A stretch of DNA of 64,000 bases from Dokdonella_A sp044227025 (GTDB lineage Bacteria; Pseudomonadota; Gammaproteobacteria; Xanthomonadales; Rhodanobacteraceae): positions 62,001 to 126,000 of the forward strand of contig NZ_JBGAFX010000004.1 in the NCBI RefSeq assembly GCF_044227025.1. Direction: 5' to 3'. Positions 1-8,586 of this stretch are shown piece by piece. Position numbers and translations under genes: made by a program. Position 1 is the stretch's first letter; each line of letters opens with the position of its first letter. The notes beneath the pieces are model-generated. The model was not told the origin of the DNA and ran no database searches. It worked only from the letters and a program-made list of their open reading frames with translations.

Positions 1-63
1 GATGTGCGGTGGGACTCGCCGCTGCGCGGCTGCGTCCCATCCTACGCGCTGCAATGGCTTTTT

Positions 64-128
64 GTGGGAGCGGCGGAAGCCGCGATGCTTTTTCCCAACG
101 AGAGCATCGCGGCTTCCGCCGCTCCCAC
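64..128. repeat. REP-type inverted repeat, copy 1
   Basis: Two 25-bp arms face each other: GTGGGAGCGGCGGAAGCCGC followed by GATGC, and its exact complement about 15 bases later. The same pair recurs at 1376, 2739, 6067 and 26611. The rest of 1-310 holds a fragment of another intergenic repeat (bases 1-55, related to 1441-1516) and no supportable gene. Confidence 0.9.
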
Positions 129-310
129 AGGGCGGTCGCCTGCCGCACCGGCCTCCGTTGATGCAATGAGGCGCCGACCAAACGTGATGACGCCGCCATT
201 GAAAGCAACGCGCGCATCGGGCGGTCGATACCGCGGCCAGAGGGTTTCTTCGAGTGCATCCACATAGTGAACCTCTGCCCTGCCTTCCTCCCATGCTGGA
301 GTCGTGCGTC

Positions 311-1267
311 ATGCTGCAAGCCCGGACAAACACCCTCGTGCTCGCCATGTTGCTCGCCGCGTTCGCAGGTGGATGGGTCCCGCGGCCGGCGCTCGCGGCG
401 CAGGATTCCCCACGCATGCGCAGCATCCCCGGCGGCACGTTCCTGATCGGGTCGCCCGACGACGAACCCGGTCGCCACACGAACGAAGGGCCGCAACGTC
501 GGTTGTCGATGCCCGCCTTCGCCGTCAGCGAGACGGAGGTCACGGTCGGCCAGTTCGCCGCCTTCGTGAAGGCGACGAAGCGCGCGATGCCCGCCGGCTG
601 CGACACGCACGGCGATGGCTCCGACGGTACTTGGGATCGTGCACCTTCGGCCTCCTGGCAGTCACCCGGGTTCGCACAAGGGCCGCATCACCCGGTCGTC
701 TGCATCACCTGGCAGGATGCGCGCGACTACGCCGACTGGCTCGCGTCGCGCACGGGCCAACCCTATCGCCTGCTGTACGAAGCCGAGTGGGAATACGCGG
801 CGCGCGCCGGCACCACTACCGCGTACTACTGGGGCAACGCGGAACAGGATTCGTGCGCCTACGCCAACGGCGGCGATCGCAGCCTGCTGCAGGCGTTGCC
901 GGCCTGGGCTCAGGCCCTCGCCCAGGCGCAAAAGGACGGGGAGCCCGGCTCGCACATCATCGAATGCGCCGACGGCGCCGGCTTCACGCGCCCCGTGGGA
1001 CAACTGCGACCCAACGCATTCGGCCTGTACGACATGACCGGCAATGCCTGGGAGTGGGTCGAGGACTGCCATATCGCCGGCGCCTACGATCACCTTTCAC
1101 CCGACGGCCGCCCCGCGAGGAATGACGCATGCAAAACGCATCGCGCGCGCGGCGGCTCGTGGGATGACTACGGCATCGACCTGCGTTCCGCGCGACGAAC
1201 CTCCGCGTTGCCACTGGACAGCCGCCGGAACGACACCGGGTTTCGCGTTGCACATGCGCTGAGGTAA
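311..1267 (+). CDS. Exported SUMF1/FGE-sulfatase-domain protein
   Basis: The 318-residue protein begins with a signal peptide (hydrophobic stretch LVLAMLLAAFAGG, likely cleavage after ALAA). The rest is a formylglycine-generating-enzyme-type domain: IPGGTFLIGS near the start, SETEVTVGQFAAFV, ITWQDARDYADWL, EAEWEYAARAG, NAFGLYDMTGNAWEWVEDC and a closing GGSWDD...NDTGFRV. Such folds occur in true sulfatase activators and in many binding or regulatory proteins. In the C-terminal block the position matching the catalytic cysteine of human FGE (the C of RCAAR) reads Ser (RSARR), so sulfatase activation is unlikely. An in-frame ATG at 254 exists, but the ATG at 311 gives a normal signal peptide. 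The gene stands alone between REP repeats. Confidence 0.85.
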   Translation: MLQARTNTLVLAMLLAAFAGGWVPRPALAAQDSPRMRSIPGGTFLIGSPDDEPGRHTNEGPQRRLSMPAFAVSETEVTVGQFAAFVKATKRAMPAGCDTHGDGSDGTWDRAPSASWQSPGFAQGPHHPVVCITWQDARDYADWLASRTGQPYRLLYEAEWEYAARAGTTTAYYWGNAEQDSCAYANGGDRSLLQALPAWAQALAQAQKDGEPGSHIIECADGAGFTRPVGQLRPNAFGLYDMTGNAWEWVEDCHIAGAYDHLSPDGRPARNDACKTHRARGGSWDDYGIDLRSARRTSALPLDSRRNDTGFRVAHALR

Positions 1268-1327
1268 TCAGCCCCGGTGTGGCCATGCGGAGGGCGATCT
1301 GCCCTTCGATGCCGCGAAGACAACGGG

Positions 1328-1440
1328 ATCAGGCGCCTTTTCGAAACGAAAGCAGGGCGCGGCATCAGTATTTTTGTGGGAGCGGCGGAAGCCGCGATGC
1401 TTTTCCCCAACGAGAGCATCGCGGCTTCCGCCGCTCCCAC
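1328..1440. repeat. Composite leader + REP repeat, copy 2
   Basis: Bases 1376-1440 are the same inverted repeat as at 64-128. They are preceded by a leader (1328-1375) containing GCCTTTTCGAAACGA and AGCAGG, which also precedes the REP copies at 2739 and 3440. The remaining bases up to 1578 (1441-1516) carry a further imperfect palindrome opening GGTGGGACGCAG and closing TCCCACCCTACGCG. Confidence 0.8.
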
Positions 1441-1578
1441 AGTCGCTCAGGGTGGGACGCAGCACGCGGGACGCCCTTCGATGCGGAGCGCATGCATGCA
1501 AGTCCCACCCTACGCGCCGCCCCGGATACCGGGTAACGTACCTCGCATCGACCTGTGCGATCGCCAAGGGGGACTACG

Positions 1579-2688
1579 ATGCCCGAACTGCTCGTGCGAC
1601 GAGGTGAAGTCCTCGCGCTGCGTCTTTTCGACGTCGCGTATTCAATCGACCTTGCCTCGGCGGAAGCCCTGTACGCGTCGAATGCGAAGGCGCGCAGCGA
1701 TCGCAGTCGCCTGACCCAGGTCGCCGAGAAGGCGATTTCGTTCGGGGATCCGCCGGTCCTGTTCCGGATGGGATCGCTGGACCTCGACATCGGCGGTTTC
1801 ACCACGACGGTACACGTCTCGGTGCGCCTGTACGACTTCGGTGTCGTCGCGATCACGCTGCGCATTCCCGTGTTGGACCAGCCATGGTCCGGGCTGGAGC
1901 GCCTGGTCGAAGCGGTGCAGACCGCCGTCGGTCCGATTGCTTCCACCCCCGTCTGGCGCGAAGTGCTCGATCGCACGCTGGCCATCGTCGGCCCCGCGCT
2001 GGTGCGACCGACGCCGGCGACGTTGCAGGAGGATTACCTGATTGCCGTCGCTCACGCGTTGAGCGAATCCCTGTCCGCCACGGCGCTGCAACAGCGGGTG
2101 GACCTCGCCGCGCTGTTGTCGGGCGAACGACGCAAGCTCGCCGAAGGCGAGAAGCGCGAGCTGCTCAAGCAGAGCTATTCCTACTTCGACGACGACCTCG
2201 TCGTGCTCACCTGGGATCGCGCCTTCATCTACGACCCGGAAGGCAATCCCGACGTCGCCGACGTCATCGAAGTCGCGAACGCGCAGCTGCTGGAATTCCG
2301 CTACTACGACGAATCGCTCGACGACGAACTGCCGCGCATGTACGACCAGGTCGAAGCCGCTCGCCGCGGGCCGTTCGCCGCACCGCGCTTCGCGCGACTC
2401 GCGCGAAGCCTGTACACCCTCGTGGCGGAAGTCACCGAGCTGACCGAGAAGGTCGACAATGCCCTGCAGGTGACGGAAGACGTCTACCTCGCGCGCATCT
2501 ACTCCTCCGCGCTCGAACTGTTTCGCGTCCCCAAGCTCGTCGCGGCCGTGGACCGCAAGCTGTCGATCGTGCGCGACACCTACACCGCACTGTACGAGGA
2601 AGCATCCAGCAGCCGCGCCGAGCTGCTCGAACTCGCGATCGTGGTGCTCATCGTCATCGAGATCATCCTCGGCATCGCACGCCTGTAG
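1579..2688 (+). CDS. RMD1-like (DUF155-type) membrane-anchored protein
   Basis: A 369-residue protein. The start at 1579 is preceded by GGGGGA at good spacing; an upstream in-frame ATG at 1555 lacks this. The middle contains SYFDDDLVVLTWDRAFIYDP, followed by an acidic, helical region (residues about 230-340) and one C-terminal hydrophobic segment, ELAIVVLIVIEIILGIARL. A helical domain ending in a single C-terminal membrane helix after a run of 'LxELxIVxLI' is the pattern of the RMD1/DUF155 family, known from fungi (sporulation, mitochondria) and from many bacteria where its role is not established. The family assignment is by eye. No operon partner is seen; REP elements lie on both sides. Confidence 0.7.
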   Translation: MPELLVRRGEVLALRLFDVAYSIDLASAEALYASNAKARSDRSRLTQVAEKAISFGDPPVLFRMGSLDLDIGGFTTTVHVSVRLYDFGVVAITLRIPVLDQPWSGLERLVEAVQTAVGPIASTPVWREVLDRTLAIVGPALVRPTPATLQEDYLIAVAHALSESLSATALQQRVDLAALLSGERRKLAEGEKRELLKQSYSYFDDDLVVLTWDRAFIYDPEGNPDVADVIEVANAQLLEFRYYDESLDDELPRMYDQVEAARRGPFAAPRFARLARSLYTLVAEVTELTEKVDNALQVTEDVYLARIYSSALELFRVPKLVAAVDRKLSIVRDTYTALYEEASSSRAELLELAIVVLIVIEIILGIARL

Positions 2689-2691
2689 CGG

Positions 2692-2803
2692 GCCAGAGTG
2701 CCTTTTTGAAACGAGGAGCAGGCAGCAACCGTGCTCTTGTGGGAGCGGCGGAAGCCGCGATGCTTTTACCCGAAGAGAGCATCGCGGCTTCCGCCGCTCC
2801 CAC
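2692..2803. repeat. Composite leader + REP repeat, copy 3
   Basis: The REP inverted repeat at 2739-2803 follows a leader (2692-2738) with CAGAGTGCCTTTTTGAAACG and AGCAGGCAGC. It starts directly after the stop codon at 2688 and may act as a 3'-end hairpin for that transcript. Confidence 0.8.
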
Positions 2804-2824
2804 AGGGCGGTCGCCGATACCGGA

Positions 2825-3316
2825 TCATGCCCCGCCGTAGGTCTCCCCGACGCGCACGAGCTCGTCGATGTCGCTCTTGAACACGTCGGGCAGGCGTTCG
2901 ATCGGGGTGAAGAACCAGCGGACGTGCGGGTTCGCGCTTTCGAGGCGTCGCCAGTCCTCGTTCGTCTCGACCACGAAGCTGGCAGTGTCAGCGCAACCGT
3001 GGTTCAAGTAGCGGATCGAATGACTCGCACCGAAGACCCGCTGCAGTGCCACCAGCATCGAATGCTGCGCGGAGACCTCATCGCCCCAGGGAACGTCGAC
3101 CCGGTCGCTGCCGCGGACGAGCTGGTAGTACGACGTGCGATCGTCCATTTCGAGCGTCGTGCCGTCGGCGGGCAGGCCCGTCGCCGTGAAGAATGCGCTC
3201 AGCATCCGCGGTTCTTCCTCTCGCCAGTCCACCGACATCAACCGCGGATAGTCCAAAAACTCGCCCAGCGGAAAGGCATCGACGTCGCGGCTGACGATCG
3301 TGTCGTAGGGATGCAT
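2825..3316 (-). CDS. Hypothetical cytoplasmic protein
   Basis: A 163-residue soluble protein I do not recognise. It is rich in acidic and aromatic residues (LMSVDWREEEPRMLSAFF, MDDRTSYYQLVRGSDRV, YLNHGCADTASFVVET, HVRWFFTPIERLPDVF). It has no signal peptide or membrane segment. The start at 3316 has AGGA seven bases upstream on the minus strand; the upstream in-frame ATG at 3358 lacks a ribosome site. The gene is convergent with the one before it, with a REP hairpin between, and is monocistronic. Codon use matches its neighbours, so it is probably a real lineage-specific gene. Confidence 0.7.
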   Translation of the reverse strand: MHPYDTIVSRDVDAFPLGEFLDYPRLMSVDWREEEPRMLSAFFTATGLPADGTTLEMDDRTSYYQLVRGSDRVDVPWGDEVSAQHSMLVALQRVFGASHSIRYLNHGCADTASFVVETNEDWRRLESANPHVRWFFTPIERLPDVFKSDIDELVRVGETYGGA

Positions 3317-3385
3317 TGCGGTTCCTGCGAGATGGGTGTCGGCTGCATTTTCCAACAACCACCATGACCATTCAAAACCGGGATA

Positions 3386-3502
3386 TCGGGGTCAGAGTGC
3401 CGTTTCGAAACGACAGCAGGAGGCGCACCAGTGCTTCTTGTGGGAGCGGCGGAAGCCGCGATGCTTTTACCCAAAGAGCGTCGCGGCTCCCACCGCTCCC
3501 GC
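3386..3502. repeat. Composite leader + degenerate REP, copy 4
   Basis: The leader starts with GGGGTCAGAGTGCCGTTTCG and is the fullest copy. The left REP arm (from 3440) is intact. The right arm has decayed: it reads CGTCGCGGCTCCCACCGC where other copies have CATCGCGGCTTCCGCCGC. Confidence 0.75.
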
Positions 3503-3607
3503 AGCGCGATCGGCCCCCATGTCATCCTCCCCCGGGTTTTGGTGTTTACCTGGAGACCAAGGCGCCTTTCGACAAGCGATCGGCGCTCACATCCAGGGGA
3601 AACGACC

Positions 3608-5155
3608 ATGCGTGTGCGACATGTAGTGATGGCCTGCCTGCTGCTGCCGACCGTGGCCAGCGCGCAATGGAAGGAGGCGAGCGATGCCACCTGGCATCCG
3701 CCGCAGAATCCGGCCATGAACCCGACCGGACTGGCCGGCGTCGGCGACCTTGCATTCGACCCGGCCTTCAACGCGGGCCTCGGCTTCAACCGCATCGACT
3801 TCAACGACGCCAACAGCAAGCTCGATCGCGGTCGCAGCATCATTCCGGTGCGCTGCGGCGTGGGCTGCATCCGCTTCCTGGTGTTCGGAATCCACCAGCA
3901 CGGCAGCACCTGGGATGCGGTGATCAGCAAGATCGACAGCAGCGGCGCACTCGATCCGACCTTCGGCAATGCCGGCAAGATGCTGGTCACCACGCCGCTG
4001 TCGTACGTGACCGACATGACCGTCGACGCGTCGGCCCTGCACTTCTACTTCTCCGGCTGGATGCACACGGGCGCCGCGCCCGACAACGATTTCGGGGTGA
4101 CCTGCGTCGATGCCAGCGGCGTGGCCTGCGCCGGCTTCGGCACGCAGGGCACCGTCACGAAATGGTTCGACCTCGATACCAACAAGGACGACAAGGCGCT
4201 GCGGATCCGCTACCGACCGGCGTCCGGTCCCAACCCCGCCAGTCTTCTCGTCGCCGGCATCGCGACGGGCGGCACGCCGGCGGCACCCTCGTCGCGTGTC
4301 GGCGTGTTTGCGATCAACCCCGTGAGCGGCGTGACGATGGGCTCGTTCGGCAACGGCGGCAAGGTCGTGCTGCAGGTGGGCGAGGTCGCCAGCCTTGCCA
4401 ACGTCAACCTCTACGACATGGCGCTGTCGCCAGCGGGCGTGCCGGGCGGCGAACGTCTTTACCTGGCCGGCTCGTTCCAGCGCGCGCCATTGGCCAACAA
4501 CGACATCGACGGCTACATCATGGCGATCGATCCGGAAGACGGCAGTCTCGCGACCAGCTTCCATGGCGGCATGATCCCGGTGCACAACGACATCGGCCCG
4601 CCCGGAAATCCATTCGACGAGGTGGGCGGCATTGCGGTGCTTCCCGACGGCAAGGTCGCGATGGTCGGGCGGTCGATCGACGCCGATTCCAAGGATCAAT
4701 TGCTGCTCGCGCGCGCGACCGCGCTCAATGGCCTCGATACCGCGTTTTGCGGCGCGGGCGTCTGCGCCCACCTGTCGCCGGACCCGAGCGCAAGCGTCGA
4801 CGCCTACTCGATCGGGGTACGCCCGATGACGCACGACCTGGTGGTCGCCATCACCGAAACCCGCAGCACCGGCCCCGGCCAGCTGGAGCGCCTGCAGGTG
4901 CTCGAGCAATACAGCGCATCGGGTATCACGCTGCACGGACGCACGGAGAGGGACTACGCCACCTGGAATGGACAAACGCCGGACGCGACGAGCGGCGACG
5001 TGGTGGTCGGAACCAGTGCCGCAGGCGGCTATGCGATGACGGTCGGCTCCGCGCTGTGGGATACGCCGAGCAACGACTACGACATCGTTGTGGTACGCAC
5101 GATTGCGACCGACGAACTGTTCGCGAGCGGGTTTGATAGCGTAGGCATCGAATGA
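3608..5155 (+). CDS. Secreted delta-60-repeat protein
   Basis: A 515-residue exported protein. The signal peptide MRVRHVVMACLLLPTVASA is followed by a beta-rich body carrying delta-60-type repeats, seen as LDPTFGNAGK, GSFGNGGKV and similar blocks with 'ISKIDSSG' and 'MAIDPEDGS' strands, about 60 residues apart. These repeats probably build a beta-propeller. The C-terminus is LFASGFDSVGIE, resembling the tails of two other exported proteins here (29526-30590 and 47298-48449). The start at 3608 is chosen for the signal peptide; upstream in-frame codons lie in the REP element. The stop overlaps the start of the next gene by four bases (ATGA), so the two are probably co-translated. Substrate or partner is unknown. 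Confidence 0.8.
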   Translation: MRVRHVVMACLLLPTVASAQWKEASDATWHPPQNPAMNPTGLAGVGDLAFDPAFNAGLGFNRIDFNDANSKLDRGRSIIPVRCGVGCIRFLVFGIHQHGSTWDAVISKIDSSGALDPTFGNAGKMLVTTPLSYVTDMTVDASALHFYFSGWMHTGAAPDNDFGVTCVDASGVACAGFGTQGTVTKWFDLDTNKDDKALRIRYRPASGPNPASLLVAGIATGGTPAAPSSRVGVFAINPVSGVTMGSFGNGGKVVLQVGEVASLANVNLYDMALSPAGVPGGERLYLAGSFQRAPLANNDIDGYIMAIDPEDGSLATSFHGGMIPVHNDIGPPGNPFDEVGGIAVLPDGKVAMVGRSIDADSKDQLLLARATALNGLDTAFCGAGVCAHLSPDPSASVDAYSIGVRPMTHDLVVAITETRSTGPGQLERLQVLEQYSASGITLHGRTERDYATWNGQTPDATSGDVVVGTSAAGGYAMTVGSALWDTPSNDYDIVVVRTIATDELFASGFDSVGIE

Positions 5156-5952
5156 GCAGGAGCACCGGACCATTGCAAAACCCCGCCACGCAGGCGCTCA
5201 CGTTCTGGTTGATCGCAGCGGCGCTGATCCTTCTCGGGCTGTTCAGCGTGCTCGGTGCGCCGCGCACCCCTGACGGAGCCGGCGAGGCGGTCGGCCGCGT
5301 GCTTGCGCAAACCGGTGTTGCGGCCCTGCTCGCCTGGTGGCTCGCGCGCCGCAGGAATGCACCATGGTCGTGGCTGCAGTTTGGCGCGGTGCATGGGATC
5401 GCCGTGGTGGCCGTGGGTCTGCTCACCGTGACGGGACGCGCACGCGCCGACGACGCGTTTCCGTTCACGGCGGCATTCGCGCAGGACTGGACCGTCGAAC
5501 GCCTCGCGGGCGTTTCCTCCGCGCCGCAGGACCAGGCGGCCGGCGTGCGGCAGCGTGCGCGCTGGAACGGCGCGGACGGTGCAGCGGTGATCGAAATCAC
5601 CTGCTCCTGGCGGCAACCGGACGACCATCCCGACGTCGGCGCGCAGTTGCGCGGCGTCGCCAAGGGCATGTCCGACGGCCTGTCGAAGCAGGGCATCACG
5701 CTCGATCAGGACGCGATCCGCACCGTGCGCAAAGGCCATCGCGACTGGTTGCAGATCGACCTGCGCGCACACGACGCCAGCGGCCCGCGACTCGTGCAGA
5801 CCGTCGCGATGACGTCGACGCCACGCTGCCTCGCAACCGCAACGCTGAGCGGAACGCCGCAGGCGCATGCGCAGCAGGCGGCGTACTTTTCAAGCGTGCT
5901 CGATCACCTGCACTTCCAGGAACCCGCGCCCCCACCGTCCACACGCGACTGA
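5152..5952 (+). CDS. Membrane-anchored hypothetical protein (possibly DUF4946-like)
   Basis: A 266-residue protein with three N-terminal hydrophobic segments (ALTFWLIAAALILLGLFSVL, VGRVLAQTGVAALLAWWLA, FGAVHGIAVVAVGLLTV) and then a periplasmic-looking domain from about residue 100. That domain has DWTVERLAGVSSAP, IEITCSWRQPDD, VRKGHRDWLQIDLRA and TSTPRCLATATLSG, with two cysteines that could pair. Its layout resembles DUF4946, but this is tentative. The ATG overlaps the stop of the delta-60-repeat gene (ATGA), so a shared transcript and perhaps a joint role at the cell surface are likely. Confidence 0.65.
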   Translation: MSRSTGPLQNPATQALTFWLIAAALILLGLFSVLGAPRTPDGAGEAVGRVLAQTGVAALLAWWLARRRNAPWSWLQFGAVHGIAVVAVGLLTVTGRARADDAFPFTAAFAQDWTVERLAGVSSAPQDQAAGVRQRARWNGADGAAVIEITCSWRQPDDHPDVGAQLRGVAKGMSDGLSKQGITLDQDAIRTVRKGHRDWLQIDLRAHDASGPRLVQTVAMTSTPRCLATATLSGTPQAHAQQAAYFSSVLDHLHFQEPAPPPSTRD

Positions 5953-5977
5953 CGTGACGCCGGCAATCACTGCGCAT

Positions 5978-6026
5978 TACCCCCTCTCACGCTTGCAGGA
6001 GAGGGTTGGAGTGAGGGGAAGCGCGC
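5978..6026. repeat. Dispersed CCCTCTC palindrome, degenerate copy
   Basis: CCCCCTCTCACGCTTGCAGG followed by AGAGGGTTGGAGTGAGGGG is a decayed copy of the repeat seen near 17977-18061 and 19972-20262. It lies between the 5152-5952 gene and the REP cluster. Confidence 0.75.
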
Positions 6027-6066
6027 GATCACGCCCAAAGCATTCTCGAGGCGTGTGAGGTCCAAT

Positions 6067-6217
6067 GTGGGAGCGGCGGAAGCCGCGATGCTTCTCATGG
6101 TATGCACTGCGGACTGAAGAGCATCGCGGCTTCCGCCGCTCCCACAAAAGCCGAAAGCATCGCGGCTTCCGCCGCTCCCACAAAAGCGCAGAGCATCGCG
6201 GCTTCCGCCGCTCCCAC
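6067..6217. repeat. REP cluster: one forward and three inverted arms
   Basis: One forward arm (GTGGGAGCGGCGGAAGCCGC..., 6067) is followed by three successive copies of its complement ending near 6147, 6182 and 6217, separated by short AAAAGC-type linkers. Any inverted arm could pair with the forward arm, giving alternative hairpins. Together with 5978-6026 it fills most of the gap 5953-6303; no gene is seen there. Confidence 0.9.
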
Positions 6218-6303
6218 AGTCGCGCAGGGCGGGACGCAGCAAGCGGTCAATCCTCGGTCGTGCCGCTTCGGCTACGATCGCCGTGTCCTGATCGGAGCCC
6301 ACG

Positions 6304-7086
6304 ATGATTGCCCACGCCGCCCTGTTCGCAACACTGCGCCGTTCGCTGGCAGCCGTGCTGATCGCGCTTCCGCTCACCGCCTGCGTCACCGGCGGCAACC
6401 CGCGCGCGCCGATTCCGGTGGTGCGCGTGGCGGCCGCGGAGCCGACGCAGCGCGTCGTCGTGTTCCTGCCCGGGCGTGGCGACCGCCTCGAGACGCTGGT
6501 CGATCATCGGGTCGCGCAACGCATCCAGGCGGCGTGGCCGGGCACCGATGTCGTTCTCACCGGCCTCACCATGCCGTACTACAAGGACGGCCACGTCGTT
6601 GAAAAGCTCCACGACGAGATCATCGCGCCCGAACTCGCACGCCACCCGGGCGGCGTGTGGATCGCAGGCATCTCGCTCGGCGGCATGGGCGCGATCTTCT
6701 ACGAACACGACCATCCCGGCGCGATCCGCGGCTTCGTGCTGTTTTCGCCCTATCTCGGCGATGTCGGCGACTGGCGCGAGGTCGACGCGGCGGGCGGGCT
6801 CGGCGCCTGGGATCCGGGCGCGCCGGCGCCGATCACGCAAAGCACGTATCGACACGAGCTCCTGCGAACGTTGCACGCGTGGGCCGGCGACGCCGCGCGC
6901 GCGCAGTCGGTATGGCTCGCCTACGGCACCGGCAAGGACTTCCGCGCCACCATCGAACGGCTGACCCCGTCGCTGCCCGCCTCGCACGTGCTCGCGCTGC
7001 CCGGCAGCCACGCGTGGTCGTTCTGGGACGGCGCGATCGAAGCGCTGTTTGCACGCGTCGCCGCGGACGCGGGCACCGATCCCTGA
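6304..7086 (+). CDS. Alpha/beta-hydrolase lipoprotein
   Basis: A 260-residue protein with an N-terminal lipoprotein signal (ALPLTACVTGG: lipobox LTAC, Cys about residue 27), so it is probably anchored in a membrane facing the periplasm. The body is an alpha/beta hydrolase: RVVVFLPGRGD (first strand and oxyanion loop), the nucleophile elbow GISLGG in WIAGISLGGMGAIF, and a late histidine in LPGSHAWSFWDGAIEALF. The acid residue is less clear. The substrate cannot be deduced; esterase or thioesterase activity is plausible. It stands alone, downstream of a REP cluster and upstream of a peptidase gene. Confidence 0.8.
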   Translation: MIAHAALFATLRRSLAAVLIALPLTACVTGGNPRAPIPVVRVAAAEPTQRVVVFLPGRGDRLETLVDHRVAQRIQAAWPGTDVVLTGLTMPYYKDGHVVEKLHDEIIAPELARHPGGVWIAGISLGGMGAIFYEHDHPGAIRGFVLFSPYLGDVGDWREVDAAGGLGAWDPGAPAPITQSTYRHELLRTLHAWAGDAARAQSVWLAYGTGKDFRATIERLTPSLPASHVLALPGSHAWSFWDGAIEALFARVAADAGTDP

Positions 7087-7180
7087 AGGCGAAGGTCGCC
7101 CTGCGTGGCCGACCCCCTGCTGGTCCGGACACGCAGGTTTCCGGATACTGTGCAGCGACCCTTCACCCCACGGGACGACC

Positions 7181-8443
7181 ATGGACAGACGCCGCTTCTT
7201 CTCCACCGGTGCCGCTGCCGCGTTGGCAGGGCTCGGGTCCCGTCGCGCACTCGCCGACGAGGGCGCCGACAAGGCCAAGACCCATTTCGACGCGGCCACG
7301 GTCAAGGCGATGCGCGATCGCATCAAGCCGATCGGCGCCGACGAGTACCAGGCCCGCCAGGAAAACGCGCGGCGCCTCATGAAGGAGAACGGGCTCGATG
7401 CCGTGTTCGTCGAAGGCGGCACGACGCTCTCGTACTTCACCGGGCTGCACTGGTGGCTGAGCGAGCGCCTGTTCGCGATGGTGCTGACGCAGCGGGGCGA
7501 ACCGTTCTTCATCGGACCGAAGTTCGAGGAAGGCCGTGCGCGCGAGAAGCTCGGCAACGAGGTCAAGTTCTACACCTGGGAAGAGCACGAAAAGCCGATC
7601 GATCGCATTCGCCAGGGCCTGCAGGACCGCGGCCTGCTCACCGCGAAGCTGGGCATCGAGGAAACGGTGCGCTACTACGCGGTCGAGCAGTTGCAGCAGA
7701 AGCTTTCAACGCTGACCTTGACCAGCGCGATGCCGGTGACGGCCGGCTGCCGCAGCGTCAAGTCCAAGCATGAAGTCGAGTTGATGCAGGTCGCCAACGA
7801 CATCACCGCGCAGGTGTACCGGCAGGTGCAACGCGAGTTGCGCGCCGGCATGAGCGAGACCGAACTCGCGGGCATCGTCAGCGCACGCTTCGCCGAATTC
7901 GGCGTCGAAGGCGACGCGCTCGTGCTGTTCGGCGAAGCGTCTGCCTATCCACACGGGCTGACCCGCGACGTGCAGCTCAAGGACGGCGACGTCGTGCTCA
8001 TCGACGGCGGCTGCAAGGTCGAAGGCTACGGCTCCGACATCACCCGCACCATGGCCTTCGGCAAACCCAGCGACAAGATGCAGCGCGTGTTCGAGATCGT
8101 GCGCGGCGCCCAGGACGCAGGCCTCAAGGCCGCACGACCCGGCGTCGCCGCGGAAAAGGTCGACGCCGCCGCGCGCAGCTACATCGCCGACCACGGCTAC
8201 GGCCCCGGCTACAAATACTTCACGCACCGCCTCGGCCACGGCATCGGCATGGACGGCCACGAGTGGTACTACCTCGTCGGCGGCAACACCCGCCCGCTGA
8301 TGGCCGGCAACATGTTCAGCAACGAACCCGGCATCTACATCGTCGGCGAGTTCGGCATCCGCACCGAGGACGAAATGCTGATCACCGAGGACGGTGCACG
8401 GTTGCTGCTGCCGCCGGCGAAGAGCTTGCTGGAGATTTTTTGA
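7181..8443 (+). CDS. M24 metallopeptidase (Xaa-Pro dipeptidase-like), Tat-exported
   Basis: A 420-residue protein starting MDRRRFFSTGAAAALAGLG, a twin-arginine signal (RRRFF), so it is folded before export. The first half is a creatinase-type N-domain and the second a pita-bread peptidase domain. All five metal ligands of the M24 family are visible: Asp in LIDGG (about 274), Asp in SDITRT (about 286), His in GHGIG (about 351), Glu in NEPG (about 380) and Glu in TEDEM (about 396). It should cleave X-Pro dipeptides or N-terminal X-Pro bonds in the periplasm. The start at 7181 is chosen for the Tat motif; the frame is open upstream to 7049. Confidence 0.9.
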   Translation: MDRRRFFSTGAAAALAGLGSRRALADEGADKAKTHFDAATVKAMRDRIKPIGADEYQARQENARRLMKENGLDAVFVEGGTTLSYFTGLHWWLSERLFAMVLTQRGEPFFIGPKFEEGRAREKLGNEVKFYTWEEHEKPIDRIRQGLQDRGLLTAKLGIEETVRYYAVEQLQQKLSTLTLTSAMPVTAGCRSVKSKHEVELMQVANDITAQVYRQVQRELRAGMSETELAGIVSARFAEFGVEGDALVLFGEASAYPHGLTRDVQLKDGDVVLIDGGCKVEGYGSDITRTMAFGKPSDKMQRVFEIVRGAQDAGLKAARPGVAAEKVDAAARSYIADHGYGPGYKYFTHRLGHGIGMDGHEWYYLVGGNTRPLMAGNMFSNEPGIYIVGEFGIRTEDEMLITEDGARLLLPPAKSLLEIF

Positions 8444-8586
8444 GCTGGCGATAGCGCGGTCAAAGGGTCCGACATGACGTACGTCTTATTTCGCTGTGCG
8501 TACCCCGGCTAGATACGCCTGGTGAGGTTGAAGTCGATCAAAGGCGCTAGACGTGCAAGCCCCAACGCTTTTTCTCGTACGCCTTC

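Noticed and set aside
6067..6217. Possible CRISPR-like array (repeated 25-bp arms)
   Set aside because: The arms are in mixed orientation with short, non-spacer linkers, and the same sequence is scattered at many intergenic sites. No cas gene is nearby.
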